Shown in pieces: positions 52,401 to 61,169 of a DNA stretch of 64,000 nucleotides. The stretch covers positions 1-64,000 of the forward strand of contig JAUIGL010000015.1 in assembly GCA_030430165.1 (NCBI GenBank), read 5' to 3'. A program made the position numbers and the translations under genes. A model generated the notes under the pieces. The model did not search any database and was not told the origin of the DNA. It saw only the letters and a list, made by a program, of their open reading frames with translations. This DNA is from a bacterium (GTDB lineage: Bacteria; Desulfobacterota; Binatia; HRBIN30; CADEER01). Each line of letters opens with the position of its first letter. The stretch's first letter is position 1.

Positions 52401-53351
52401 TCAAAGACTGACGACTCGATCGACGAAAAAGTCGCGAAAGCGACTCGCGTCGACGTCGACTGCGCAGCGCATGGTGAACGTATCCGGCGTCGCCCGCTCG
52501 CGTTCGAGGGTACGAAACACACCGTCGACCATCACCGGCTCGATCTCGAGATCTTCGAAACGACAGAACGACTCGTCGAACACCGAGGCCAACGCCAGAG
52601 GGTCGTGCAAGAAGGCGACGTTGGCGTCCGGCTGGTCCGGATCTCCGCCACCGAAGAGGCGGTACATGATCGGCGTCCACTCGCGAACCGCCGCCGCCAG
52701 CGCGCCGCGCAACTCTCCAGCCGCGGCTTCGATCCGCTGCAGATCGCGATTGGTCATCCAGGTCTTGAGCGTGACGTCACCGGTCACCAGGCGGGTCGGC
52801 GCGCCGCAGCGCAAGACACGCAGCGACGCCGCCGCGTCCGAGCACAGGTTGTAGTCGACCCCGGGCGGCAGAACCTTGCCGGCGTAGGCGATCTCGCGGA
52901 TGTGCCCGCCCATGATCGTCAGCATACCGATCGAGCTCGCGATCTCGGGCTTGCGGTCGAGCGCGGCGGCGAGATTGGTCATCGGACCGACCGCCACCAC
53001 TTCGAGCCCCGGCTCCGCGGCGAGCAGCCGCAGCAACGCGTCGACGGCGTCCTCCTCCTCGACGAGCTCGTCGCCGGTGTCGTCGATGATTCCCTTCCCC
53101 TCGTTGCCGAACCAGACGAAACGGGAATCCGTGCCGTCGAACGGCGCGCCACGCCCGGCGTACACGGGAACATCACCCCGCCCCGCCATCTCGAGCAGCC
53201 GTCGCGAAATCCGCGCGCGAAAGTGGGTGTCCTGGGTGACATGGGTCACCGCGACCAATTCGATCTCCGGCGAAGCCAACGCCAGCGCCAGACACAGCGC
53301 GTCGTCGACGTCGGACCCCATATCGGTATCGAGCACAATCCGCCGCGCCAT
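52401..53351 (-). CDS. Inosine-uridine-preferring nucleoside hydrolase
   Basis: A 316-residue protein with the family N-terminal calcium/substrate motif IVLDTDMGSDVDDALCLALAL (DxDxxxDD). Further conserved parts are VAVGPMTNLAAAL, TIMGGH, DYNLCSDAAAS and FLHDPLALAS, with Asp completing the metal site. It hydrolyses the N-glycosidic bond of ribonucleosides for salvage. It is the first gene of the nine-gene minus-strand run; the upstream 377 nt are filled by palindromic repeats. Confidence 0.92.
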   Translation of the reverse strand: MARRIVLDTDMGSDVDDALCLALALASPEIELVAVTHVTQDTHFRARISRRLLEMAGRGDVPVYAGRGAPFDGTDSRFVWFGNEGKGIIDDTGDELVEEEDAVDALLRLLAAEPGLEVVAVGPMTNLAAALDRKPEIASSIGMLTIMGGHIREIAYAGKVLPPGVDYNLCSDAAASLRVLRCGAPTRLVTGDVTLKTWMTNRDLQRIEAAAGELRGALAAAVREWTPIMYRLFGGGDPDQPDANVAFLHDPLALASVFDESFCRFEDLEIEPVMVDGVFRTLERERATPDTFTMRCAVDVDASRFRDFFVDRVVSL

Positions 53352-53728
53352 GGTCGCTCAAAGTTCCCAGACCCCAGCCAAACTAGCAAACCAGTCGCGT
53401 GCCCCGATGCGGAATCGGCCCAAGCCCTGATGCGAAATCGGCCCAAGCCGATTTCAGTACCAAAACTTCTCCCCCTACGGGGGAGATGCCCCGACAGGGG
53501 CAGAGAGGGCGGACAGAGATGACTTCGCCGCCGGCGGCGAAGCACCGCATTGGTGCGTCGGCTACGCCGACATCGTCAGAGACTCCCTCTCCTCAATCCT
53601 CCCCCATAGGGGGAGGAAGTTTTGGCCAATCTCAGTACAAATACTTCTCCCCCCACGGGGGAGATGCCCCGCCAGGGGCAGAGAGGGCGGACAGAGATGA
53701 CTTCGCCGCCGGCGGCGAAGCACCTTTC
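53352..53728. repeat. 377-nt gene-free region filled by modular palindromic repeats, copy B (two units)
   Basis: Unit B1 runs over 53434-53542 and matches copy A in order, including a perfect 20-nt palindrome at 53523-53542. A linker (53547-53616) carries GTCGGCTACGCCGAC (53557-53571) and CCTCCCCCATAGGGGGAGG (53598-53616), matching copy C. Unit B2 (about 53628-53720) repeats the CTTCTCC...GGGGGAGA, TGCCCC...GGGGCA and 20-nt palindromes (53701-53720). A truncated GAATCGGCCCAAGCC (53412-53426) precedes B1. The region lies between two minus-strand genes. Confidence 0.85.
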
Positions 53729-54742
53729 TCAATCCCCCACCAACCGCTCCTCGCCCCGCAGCACCGCCTCCGCCAGATCCAAGCAGCGCAGCGCCGCCGT
53801 CGTATCCTGCATCGCCGGCACGCGCGCGGCGCCGATGGTTCGCCGGATCATCTCGATCGCCGCGTAGGTCTCCACGTCGACGACCTCTACCCCGTCCCAC
53901 TTTGCGTAGGCACGCCAGATCCGCGTTGCCGTCGAGCCCGCTCGATCCTGCTCGCCGCGCGCCAGCGCCGGCAGATAGACGTGCGCGATCAACGTCGCGA
54001 CATCGAACGCCGGGTCGCCGACGTGGGCGATCTCGGCGTCGAGCAGGACCGGTCCGGAGCCGGTGAGGAGGACGTTCGAGCTCTGCACGTCGGCGTGCAC
54101 CAGCGATCCGCTCGGCGTCAGGTAGCGCTCGTAGTAGCGATCGGCGCGCTCCACCAATTCTCGATCGGCCCAGATCCGCGCCGCCCGCTCCTTTAGCTCG
54201 GGCTCGAGGTCGAAGTCGTTGTCGCGAAACGGCAGCGAAAAGATGTGGTCACCGTGCAAGCGGCGCATCTGCTCGTTGGTGAACTCTTCGACCAAGTCCG
54301 CCTTGCCGGCGGTCGCGCGATGCAGTCGGAACAAGAACAGCGCCAGCGTGCACAACCGATCGTCGAGGTCGTCGCCACGCAGCAGGCTCTCGCCCATGCG
54401 GTCGACGTCGCCGAGGTCCTGAAGAACCAGCACATGGTCGTTCTCGTCGAAGTGGAAGACCCGCGGCAGGACCGCGTCGCGGTCGAACGGCCGCCCGATC
54501 TCGAGAAAGCGCGCTTCGAAGTAGAGCCGCCGCGGATCGGCGCTGTACTCGGGGAACCGCTCCAGAGTGTCGCGCGCCTGCTTGACGATCCACGAACGAC
54601 CGTCCGCCGCGCGCACCCGCCGCACCCAGTTGATGTTGCCGTCACCGGCGGCGCCCACCTCGAGCTCGACACCGGGCTGGACGAAGCCGATGCCGCGCAG
54701 GTACTCGGCAACCGATGTCTCGTCGAGCGGACGAGCGGTCAT
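53729..54742 (-). CDS. Methylthioribose-kinase-like phosphotransferase (APH fold)
   Basis: A 337-residue protein-kinase-fold enzyme. The P-loop segment GDGNINWVRRVRAADGRSWIVKQA resembles methylthioribose kinase (GDGNxN...VKQA). The catalytic loop is HADVQSSNVLL and the metal-binding loop is LLDAEIAHVGDPAFDVA (DxE). It probably phosphorylates a ribose-type substrate, with methylthioribose the best guess, in the methionine salvage pathway; no mtnA or other salvage gene is adjacent. It begins 3 nt after the DAHP synthase gene. Confidence 0.8.
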   Translation of the reverse strand: MTARPLDETSVAEYLRGIGFVQPGVELEVGAAGDGNINWVRRVRAADGRSWIVKQARDTLERFPEYSADPRRLYFEARFLEIGRPFDRDAVLPRVFHFDENDHVLVLQDLGDVDRMGESLLRGDDLDDRLCTLALFLFRLHRATAGKADLVEEFTNEQMRRLHGDHIFSLPFRDNDFDLEPELKERAARIWADRELVERADRYYERYLTPSGSLVHADVQSSNVLLTGSGPVLLDAEIAHVGDPAFDVATLIAHVYLPALARGEQDRAGSTATRIWRAYAKWDGVEVVDVETYAAIEMIRRTIGAARVPAMQDTTAALRCLDLAEAVLRGEERLVGD

Positions 54743-54745
54743 CGA

Positions 54746-55858
54746 CTACTTCGCCGCTTCGACCAGCGCGACACGCTCCAGATAGGATTTGCGGACCAGC
54801 TCGACGTCTTTCATGAAGAGGTCGAATTCGTCGAACAGAAGCGCCTGCGGACCGTCACACAGCGCTTCTTCCGGCTTCGGGTGAAAGTCGACCAGGACCA
54901 TGTTCGCCCCGGCGATCACCCCCTGCGCGGTCGCGTGATGGATGTCGAGCAAGCCGTCGGGCGCAACCACCTTCTTGCCGACCGAATGCGACGGGTCGAT
55001 GCAGACCGGAAGGCGGGTCAGACGGCGCAGCACCGGCACGTGGGCGAAGTCGACGAAATTGCGGTGCGGATCGCCGAAGTTGGTCTTCATCCCGCGCAGG
55101 CAGACGATGATCTTGTTGTTGCCGCCCGAGGCGATGTACTCGCAGGCGTTCAGCGACTCGTCGAGCGTGATCCCCATGCCCCGCTTGAACAGCACCGGGT
55201 AGTCGGTTTGCGAGCCGACGATCTTGAGCAACTCGAAGTTCTGCGCGTTGCGCGTCCCGATCTGCAGCATGACGCCGGTCGGGTTGCCCGCCCGCTCGAG
55301 CTGGCGGTGGATCTCCTCGACGTGGCTCTCGCGCGTAATCTCCATCGCGATGACGGCGATGTCGTACTTGCCGGCGAGCTCGAAGACGAAAGGTAGGCAC
55401 TCCTCGCCGTGGCCCTGGAAGTCGTAGGGGCTGGTTCGCGGCTTGTAGGCACCGGCGCGTGTCGTCCGCACACCGCGTTCCTTGAGCAGGCGGAACATCG
55501 ACTCGACGTTCTCGCGCGAGTCGACCGCGCACAGCCCTGGAAAGACGTGAAAGGTGTCCTGGCTGAACTGAATGCCCCGGTACTCGAAGCCGACCTCTTC
55601 GGACTGCCCCTCGTGGCGACCGATCGATCGGTAGCGCTCGCGGATGCGGATCGCTTTCTCGACGGTCGGGAACTCCTGAAACGGCTCGATCGGAATCGAG
55701 GTCGTCGATCCGAGTAGATAGACCTCGGTGAGGGATCGCGTCGCCCCCTGAATCTTGCGCACTTCGGCGCGAACGTCCGGATAGCGTTCCGCCATCCGGA
55801 CCACCTGCTGGACCTCGGGCGAGTCCGGCTGCACGTCGGCTTTCATGACGATGATCAT
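54746..55858 (-). CDS. 3-deoxy-7-phosphoheptulonate synthase (type I beta)
   Basis: A 370-residue protein. The N-terminal ferredoxin-like domain (about 1-70) precedes the TIM barrel with RAGAYKPRTSPYDFQGHGEE, QIGTRNAQNFELLKIVG, LFKRGMGITLDESLNACEYI and CIDPSHSVGKK, all signatures of the AroA(Q)/AroG beta DAHP synthases. It condenses phosphoenolpyruvate and erythrose 4-phosphate for the shikimate pathway. It is 34 nt downstream of rsmE and followed by the kinase gene with 3 nt between. The pairing with MTR kinase is odd; no other shikimate gene is in the window. Confidence 0.95.
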   Translation of the reverse strand: MIIVMKADVQPDSPEVQQVVRMAERYPDVRAEVRKIQGATRSLTEVYLLGSTTSIPIEPFQEFPTVEKAIRIRERYRSIGRHEGQSEEVGFEYRGIQFSQDTFHVFPGLCAVDSRENVESMFRLLKERGVRTTRAGAYKPRTSPYDFQGHGEECLPFVFELAGKYDIAVIAMEITRESHVEEIHRQLERAGNPTGVMLQIGTRNAQNFELLKIVGSQTDYPVLFKRGMGITLDESLNACEYIASGGNNKIIVCLRGMKTNFGDPHRNFVDFAHVPVLRRLTRLPVCIDPSHSVGKKVVAPDGLLDIHHATAQGVIAGANMVLVDFHPKPEEALCDGPQALLFDEFDLFMKDVELVRKSYLERVALVEAAK

Positions 55859-55892
55859 GGCGCCGCAGAATATCCCGTACCGAAAGCCATAT

Positions 55893-56624
55893 CTATCGGG
55901 TTTCCCCCTCCAGCCGCATCAACCTCCCGGCGAGCGCCGCCACCGCGTGCTCGACGCGAAGCGGCCGTTGACCGAGGTGGACCGACTCGAAGCCGGCCTC
56001 CTCGAGACGTTCGATCTCATAGGGAATCAGTCCGCCCTCTGGGCCGACGACGAGCGAGACCGGACCCGGCAGCGCGCCCGGACAAGCCGTGCCGGCGCAC
56101 GGGTCGGCGAGCAGCTTCGCGGTTCCGGCGGCAACCGCCGGCAAGGTGTCTTCGACGAACGGCTTGAACAGAGAATGCATGAACACCTCGGGGAGGACCG
56201 TGTCCTTGCCCTGCTCGAGTCCGAGTACCAGCTCGCGTTCGACCGCCGCGTGCTCCAAGACGGGACTGCCCCAGTAGCTCTTTTCCACCCTCCAGCTGTT
56301 GATCAGATGGACCGCGACGACCCCGGCAGCGCCGCAAAACTGCAACACTCGGCGCAGCACTTTCGGCCGCGGCAGAGCCAGAATCAGCCGCAAGTCGAGG
56401 CGCGGCGGCGGGTCGCGGTCGAGCGTCAGCTCGAGGCGGATCCCCTCCCCATCGACACCGGTCACCCGGCCAGTCCCGAGCTTGCCGCCGAGAATGCCCA
56501 CCTCGATCACCGTCCCCGGCTCGACCCGTACCACCTCGACCAGGTGATCGGCCCGCCGCCCGCGCACCACAACCTCGGCGCACGCTCCGCTCACCTCTTC
56601 AGGGTTCAAGAGTAGAAGGTTCAT
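55893..56624 (-). CDS. rsmE: 16S rRNA (uracil1498-N3)-methyltransferase RsmE
   Basis: A 243-residue SPOUT methyltransferase. The N-terminal PUA-like part includes RRADHLVEVVRVEPG, and the C-terminal trefoil knot has LVVGPEGGLIPYEIERLEEAGFE and SVHLGQRPLRVEHAV, the RsmE signature. Methylates U1498 in the 16S rRNA. ATG at 56624 is used because its product begins at the family start; the longer frame to 56717 adds an unrelated stretch. It precedes the DAHP synthase gene. Confidence 0.93.
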   Translation of the reverse strand: MNLLLLNPEEVSGACAEVVVRGRRADHLVEVVRVEPGTVIEVGILGGKLGTGRVTGVDGEGIRLELTLDRDPPPRLDLRLILALPRPKVLRRVLQFCGAAGVVAVHLINSWRVEKSYWGSPVLEHAAVERELVLGLEQGKDTVLPEVFMHSLFKPFVEDTLPAVAAGTAKLLADPCAGTACPGALPGPVSLVVGPEGGLIPYEIERLEEAGFESVHLGQRPLRVEHAVAALAGRLMRLEGETR

Positions 56625-56762
56625 CCGCGGCCGATCCTTCCTTTCCCTCCCGGTCGCTTGCAACCACCTGCCGCCACGACGATGCTGGGAAGGTTGACAG
56701 CAACCGGCGCCGCCCATAGCTCAGTCTGAGCCGGCCGCGGCCGGGCGCGCCGCGAAGATCCG

Positions 56763-59408
56763 ATGAGACCATCCATCCACCGACTGGCCAGCGCGCTGCT
56801 TCTGCTTCTCCTCGCCGCGAGCGGCGCCGCTGCCGACCAAAGGCCCCGCCCTCGTTACGACGTCAAGGCCAATATCGGCCTCGAGTCGCGCTACATCACC
56901 GGTACCGTCGGCGTGACCTTCACCAACACCAGCAACCGCACCATCGACGAAGCGGTTCTGTTCCTCTTCCCCAACCGGTTCACCGCCGAGAACGAGCTCA
57001 CCGACCTGAATCGGCAGTTCGTCTACCCGGAGGAGGAGTTCGACGGCAGCTCGATGAAGCTGTCGGCAATCGACGACGCCGGTCAGCTGGCCAACCACGA
57101 ACCGATCGAGGACGCGCCGTTCGGCACCGCCGTGCGCGTCGCCATCGCGCCGCTCGCCCCGGGCGAGAGCCGCCGCCTCGGCATGGGCTTTCGCACCCGC
57201 GTGCCGCACCGTTACGGCAGCTTTGGCGAGTTCGCCGGACAGCTCACCCTGCTCGGCGGCTGGTATCCGTACCTCGCCGAGCTCGGCTACGACGGCGCCT
57301 GGCGTCTCGGCGAGCCGCCCTCACTGGCGGATTTCAAGGTCACCATCACGCCGTCGACGACGATGCAGATCGCCATCAACGGCCACTTCCGCGCCGGGCA
57401 CCGGCCGTTCAGCGTGACCGTCGACAACGTCCCCTACATCTCATTGATCGCTTCGCCGCGCTTGCTCAAGGCCACCCAGCTCGTCGGCGAAACCCAGGTG
57501 ACCCTGCTGCTGCGGCCGAAGAAGCTCGGGATCCGCTTGGTCCCCGGCCCCGACGAGCCTTCGCTGATCATGCAGGCCGTCGAGAAGACTCTCCTCGATC
57601 GTCCGACCGGCAGCCCCGACCCACCCAAGAACCTCCTGGTGGTCGAGGCGCCGCTGCGAATGCACCTGATCGAAGCGGCGGAGGGCATGGTGGTCTACTC
57701 CGACCGCCTCTACCAGACCCTCGGGCCGCTGCGCGGCTTCCACGAAGCTCACCTGGCGCAGGGCGTCTACCGCGAGCTGCTGCGACCAGCGCTGAGTCGC
57801 CGCGAGCCCTCGCACGACTACGACTGGATCAGCGAAGGACTAGGGTTCGAGCTGGCTCGCAGATACATGATCGCCAAGGAGCCCGAGCGGCGCCTGCTCG
57901 CCGACTGGCTTCGTATGTTCGACTTTCTCGCTTCGGTCGATCGCTTCGAGAAGGTCCCGACCATCCCCTTCGTCAACTCGTACTTCGCGCGCGTCGCCGA
58001 AGTCGACCCGGTGCGCGATCGTCCGTCCAGCTTCAACACTCCTCGCCCTCCCGGCCGAGTAATCATGGAGAAGGTTCGCGATCTGGTCGGCGACGAAGCC
58101 TTCGAGGCAATGCTCGACCAGTGCCTCGCCAGGCCGGAGCTCCCGTTTCGCCGATGCGCGCAGGACGCTCTGCCAGACCGCGCGGTCGCGTCGCTGGTCG
58201 AGCAGTGGGACGCGCCCTACCCGACGATCAACTATTGGGTCGACGAGACCGAGCTCAACCGCCCCGAAGAGAACGGGTACTCGACCAAGGTCACGGTGCG
58301 CCGAGAAACGTCGCGCGACGTCACCGAGCCGGTGACCATCCGCATGCGCACGATAGGCGGTGACGACGTCGATCTCCAGTGGAACGCCAAGGGCGACGCC
58401 GCGATCCTGACCCAGTCGACCGACAAGCGGGTCTACCAGGTCTACGTCGACCCCGACGAGAAGCTGATCGAGACCCGGCGCGACGACAACGCGTGGCTGC
58501 CCCGTTTCGAGGTGCTGATCGACGGTGCGGACCTCGAAGTCAGCTCGACTCAGTTCGGCTTCGGCGCCAACTTCGTCTCGCGCATCCACGAGGACTACCG
58601 CAAGGACGTCGCTCTCACCGCCTACTATACGAATCGCGGAGCGGGTTTCGCGCTCGGCCCGCGCCTCCACTTCGGCAAGCCGATCGACGCCACCCGCTAC
58701 CGCCACAACCTGCATCTGTTCTACACGTACACCGCCCTCGACTCCGGCTTCGAGCGCGCCCGCCCCGACTTCGTCACCAAGGGGAACACCGCGGGGCTCG
58801 GCTTTCGCTACGACTACAGCAACGTGTTCTACCGAGAGAACCCGACCCTGCAGAGGCAACTGCGCGTCTACGGCGACTGGTACGACAGCGCGCTCGGCAG
58901 TGACTACGACTACTTCAGCTGGGGCTACATCGGCTCGCTGGTGTTCCCGGTCCATACCCGGCGCACTCTGATCGGCCTGCAAGTCGCCAACGGCTTCACC
59001 CACGCCAACGGCGACAGCGTCGTCCCCAACCAGGGCTACTACAGCCTCGGCGGCTCGCGCTCGATCCGCGGAATCGGCTTCGGCGACCAACTCGGACGCA
59101 ACATCTTCATCGTGCGCGGCGAGTTGCGCCAGTCCATCTACCCCGAGCTCAACTTCAACCTGCTCGACCTGGTCATCCTGCGCCGCATGCAGATGCGCGC
59201 GTTCGCCGACAGCGGCAACGTCGACAACTCCGCAGGGCGCGTCTACGACCCGACCAACTGGGCAGTCGGCGTCGGCGCCGGCTTCGGCGTAGTCTACGAC
59301 GCGGCCGGTTTCATCCCGGCAGTGGCGTTCATCGAGATCGCCACCCGAGTCGACGAAGACACCTTCGACGAGGTCCAAGTACTGTTCGGAACCAAGCAAG
59401 CGTTTTAG
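56763..59408 (+). CDS. M1-peptidase-like/Omp85 outer membrane fusion protein
   Basis: An 881-residue protein with a signal peptide (LLLLLLAASGAAADQ). Residues 30-250 resemble the M1 aminopeptidase N-terminal beta domain (LESRYITGTVGVTFTNTSNRTIDEAVLFLFPNRF). Residues 260-480 resemble the catalytic domain with DWISEGLGFELARRYM in the place of the NEGFA helix, but the HExxHQWW motif is absent (HLAQGVYREL in that place). Residues 590-881 form an Omp85/surface-antigen barrel with YYSLGGSRSIRGIGFGD and the final aromatic F. It would sit in the outer membrane with a non-catalytic periplasmic M1-like part. Function unknown. Confidence 0.85.
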   Translation: MRPSIHRLASALLLLLLAASGAAADQRPRPRYDVKANIGLESRYITGTVGVTFTNTSNRTIDEAVLFLFPNRFTAENELTDLNRQFVYPEEEFDGSSMKLSAIDDAGQLANHEPIEDAPFGTAVRVAIAPLAPGESRRLGMGFRTRVPHRYGSFGEFAGQLTLLGGWYPYLAELGYDGAWRLGEPPSLADFKVTITPSTTMQIAINGHFRAGHRPFSVTVDNVPYISLIASPRLLKATQLVGETQVTLLLRPKKLGIRLVPGPDEPSLIMQAVEKTLLDRPTGSPDPPKNLLVVEAPLRMHLIEAAEGMVVYSDRLYQTLGPLRGFHEAHLAQGVYRELLRPALSRREPSHDYDWISEGLGFELARRYMIAKEPERRLLADWLRMFDFLASVDRFEKVPTIPFVNSYFARVAEVDPVRDRPSSFNTPRPPGRVIMEKVRDLVGDEAFEAMLDQCLARPELPFRRCAQDALPDRAVASLVEQWDAPYPTINYWVDETELNRPEENGYSTKVTVRRETSRDVTEPVTIRMRTIGGDDVDLQWNAKGDAAILTQSTDKRVYQVYVDPDEKLIETRRDDNAWLPRFEVLIDGADLEVSSTQFGFGANFVSRIHEDYRKDVALTAYYTNRGAGFALGPRLHFGKPIDATRYRHNLHLFYTYTALDSGFERARPDFVTKGNTAGLGFRYDYSNVFYRENPTLQRQLRVYGDWYDSALGSDYDYFSWGYIGSLVFPVHTRRTLIGLQVANGFTHANGDSVVPNQGYYSLGGSRSIRGIGFGDQLGRNIFIVRGELRQSIYPELNFNLLDLVILRRMQMRAFADSGNVDNSAGRVYDPTNWAVGVGAGFGVVYDAAGFIPAVAFIEIATRVDEDTFDEVQVLFGTKQAF

Positions 59409-59473
59409 CAACCCCCACCCCCTGCACCCCGACTCCCTGTACCCCGTACCCCGTAGCCGGTACCCTGCCCTCG
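59409..59473. repeat. CCCC-rich heptamer-like intergenic sequence
   Basis: Degenerate units of CCCCGTA/CCCCCTG type (CCCCTGCACCCCGACTCCCT, GTACCCCGTACCCCGTAG). It lies between the barrel gene and mgsA. The words recall the arrays at 36949-36983 and 17-97. No promoter is clear. Confidence 0.5.
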
Positions 59474-59926
59474 ATGGCCACCACCCGCAAACCATCCACC
59501 ACCAAGCGCGCGTCGTCGAAGCGCTCGGCCGGCAAGCGCAAGAGCGCGGGCAAACGGCGCAAGACGTTGGCGCTGATCGCCCACGACGGCAAGAAGGCCG
59601 AAATGCTCGCCTTCGCCAAGGATCACCTAGCCGTGCTGCGCCGCTACGATCTGGTGGCGACCAGCACCACCGGCCGCCTGGTGCAGGAGAACTCCGCGCT
59701 CAAGGTCCGGGCGATGCTGTCGGGGCCGCTCGGCGGCGATGCCCAGATCGCGGCAATGGTGGCGCAGGGCGAGATTGCCGCGGTGTTCTTCTTCATCGAT
59801 CCCCTAGGCAAGCATCCGCACGATCCCGACATTCAGACCCTAATGAGAATATGCAACGTGCACGAAGTTCCGCTGGCGACCAATCCGGCGACGGCGAGCT
59901 TCATCATCTCCGAGCAAGCCCTTTGA
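59474..59926 (+). CDS. mgsA: Methylglyoxal synthase with basic N-terminal extension
   Basis: A 150-residue protein. Residues 30-150 are MgsA: TLALIAHDGKKAEMLAFA, LVATSTTGRL, SGPLGGDAQIAA, VFFFIDPLGKHPHDPDI and TNPATASFI, with catalytic Asp in the SGPLGGDAQI segment and His in AHDGKK and HPHDPD. It converts dihydroxyacetone phosphate to methylglyoxal. The first 30 residues are a Lys/Arg/Ser/Thr-rich tail (KRSAGKRKSAGKRRK) that E. coli MgsA lacks and that resembles the basic repeats of the H1-like protein. The tail may be nucleic-acid binding or simply disordered. Confidence 0.93.
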   Translation: MATTRKPSTTKRASSKRSAGKRKSAGKRRKTLALIAHDGKKAEMLAFAKDHLAVLRRYDLVATSTTGRLVQENSALKVRAMLSGPLGGDAQIAAMVAQGEIAAVFFFIDPLGKHPHDPDIQTLMRICNVHEVPLATNPATASFIISEQAL

Positions 59927-59975
59927 GAATCAGGCGAACCAACAGGCCCGAACCGCGCGCCGCAAGAGGGCGCAA

Positions 59976-61166
59976 ATGAGCCGCTGCCGACTGCGCGCGC
60001 TGGGGATGGTCAACTGTCTCGGCGCAACCGCGGGCGAAGTCGCGCCGCGCCTGTTCGCCGGCGACCAGTCCGGACTCGCCCGGCGCGACGACATCGTTCC
60101 CGACCGAGTCCTTCACCTGGGAGAGGTTCGCTCTCCGCTGCCGCCGATCGACGAATCTCTGGCGCGCTTCGCCTGCCGCAACAACCAGCTCACCCTCGCC
60201 GCGCTGCGATCGATCGAACCGAGCGTGCGCAGTGTCATCGAAGAAGTCGGCCCGCAACGCGTCGGCGTCGTCTTCGGCACCAGCACGTCCGGCGTCTCCG
60301 ACGCCGAAGAGGCGTTGCGACACGAGCGCGCCACCGGCACGCTGAAAGCCGGCTTCGCCTACGAGCAGCTCGAGTTCGGCGGCGGCGCGGCGTTCCTGGC
60401 CAGCCACCTTGGCGTCAGCGGTCCCTGCTACACGATCTCGACCGCCTGCTCCTCGGGTGCGCGGGCGCTCGCTTCGGCGCGCTCGATGCTCGATCTCGGA
60501 ATCTGCGACGCGGTCATCGCCGGCGCCACCGACACCCTGTGCAACCTGACGATCTTCGGATTCTCGGCGCTGCAGGCGATCTCACAGGAGATCACCAATC
60601 CGTGCAGCGCCAACCGCGACGGCCTCAATCTCGGCGAGGCATCGGCGTTGTTCCTGGTCACCCGCGAGAGCGGAGGCATCCAGCTGCTCGGCGTCGGCGA
60701 GTCGAGCGAAGCACACCACATGTCGGCCCCCGACCCGACCGGCGGCGGCGCCGAGAGTGCGATGCGCGAGGCGATCGCCGATGCCGACGTGCGACCGAGC
60801 GACATCGCCTATTTGAACCTGCACGGTACGGGCACCCCGCTCAATGACACCATGGAGTGCGATGCGGTGGCGCGCGTCGTCGGCACCGACACCCCGTGCA
60901 GCTCGAGCAAGCCGATGGTGGGACACACTCTCGGCGCCGCCGGCGCCACCGAGGCCGGATTCTGCTGGCTCGCGCTCGATGCGGCAACCGACGGCGAGCT
61001 ACCGCTGATACCACACCGCTGGGACGGCGTCCGCGACCCCGAAATGGCCGCGGTGAACCTGGTCGCCGAGCCCGCGACCGTGACGACGAGTCGGCCGATC
61101 GTCGCCACCAACTCGTTCGGCTTCGGCGGCAACAATTGCGTCCTCGTCATGGGCCGCGAGAGCTGA
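59976..61166 (+). CDS. Beta-ketoacyl synthase (FabF-like)
   Basis: A 396-residue condensing enzyme. The active-site Cys is in STACSSGARALASARSM (about 160); the two His are in LHGTGTPLNDTMECDA and MVGHTLGAAGATEA. The C-terminus has VATNSFGFGGNN. It extends acyl chains by decarboxylative condensation. It precedes by 3 nt a chain-length-factor-like gene, so it could belong to an aryl polyene or type II polyketide-like system, but no carrier protein, dehydratase or ketoreductase is nearby. Confidence 0.92.
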   Translation: MSRCRLRALGMVNCLGATAGEVAPRLFAGDQSGLARRDDIVPDRVLHLGEVRSPLPPIDESLARFACRNNQLTLAALRSIEPSVRSVIEEVGPQRVGVVFGTSTSGVSDAEEALRHERATGTLKAGFAYEQLEFGGGAAFLASHLGVSGPCYTISTACSSGARALASARSMLDLGICDAVIAGATDTLCNLTIFGFSALQAISQEITNPCSANRDGLNLGEASALFLVTRESGGIQLLGVGESSEAHHMSAPDPTGGGAESAMREAIADADVRPSDIAYLNLHGTGTPLNDTMECDAVARVVGTDTPCSSSKPMVGHTLGAAGATEAGFCWLALDAATDGELPLIPHRWDGVRDPEMAAVNLVAEPATVTTSRPIVATNSFGFGGNNCVLVMGRES

Positions 61167-61169
61167 GCG

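Noticed and set aside
53411-53720. CRISPR array interpretation of the repeated palindromes
   Set aside because: Only two to three units, repeats are longer than spacers, spacers are themselves shared between copies and no cas gene is present.
56705-56765. TAGCTCAGT sequence resembling a tRNA D-arm
   Set aside because: No T-arm (GGTTCGA-like) and no matching acceptor stem or anticodon arm can be drawn around it; it lies directly before the barrel gene start.
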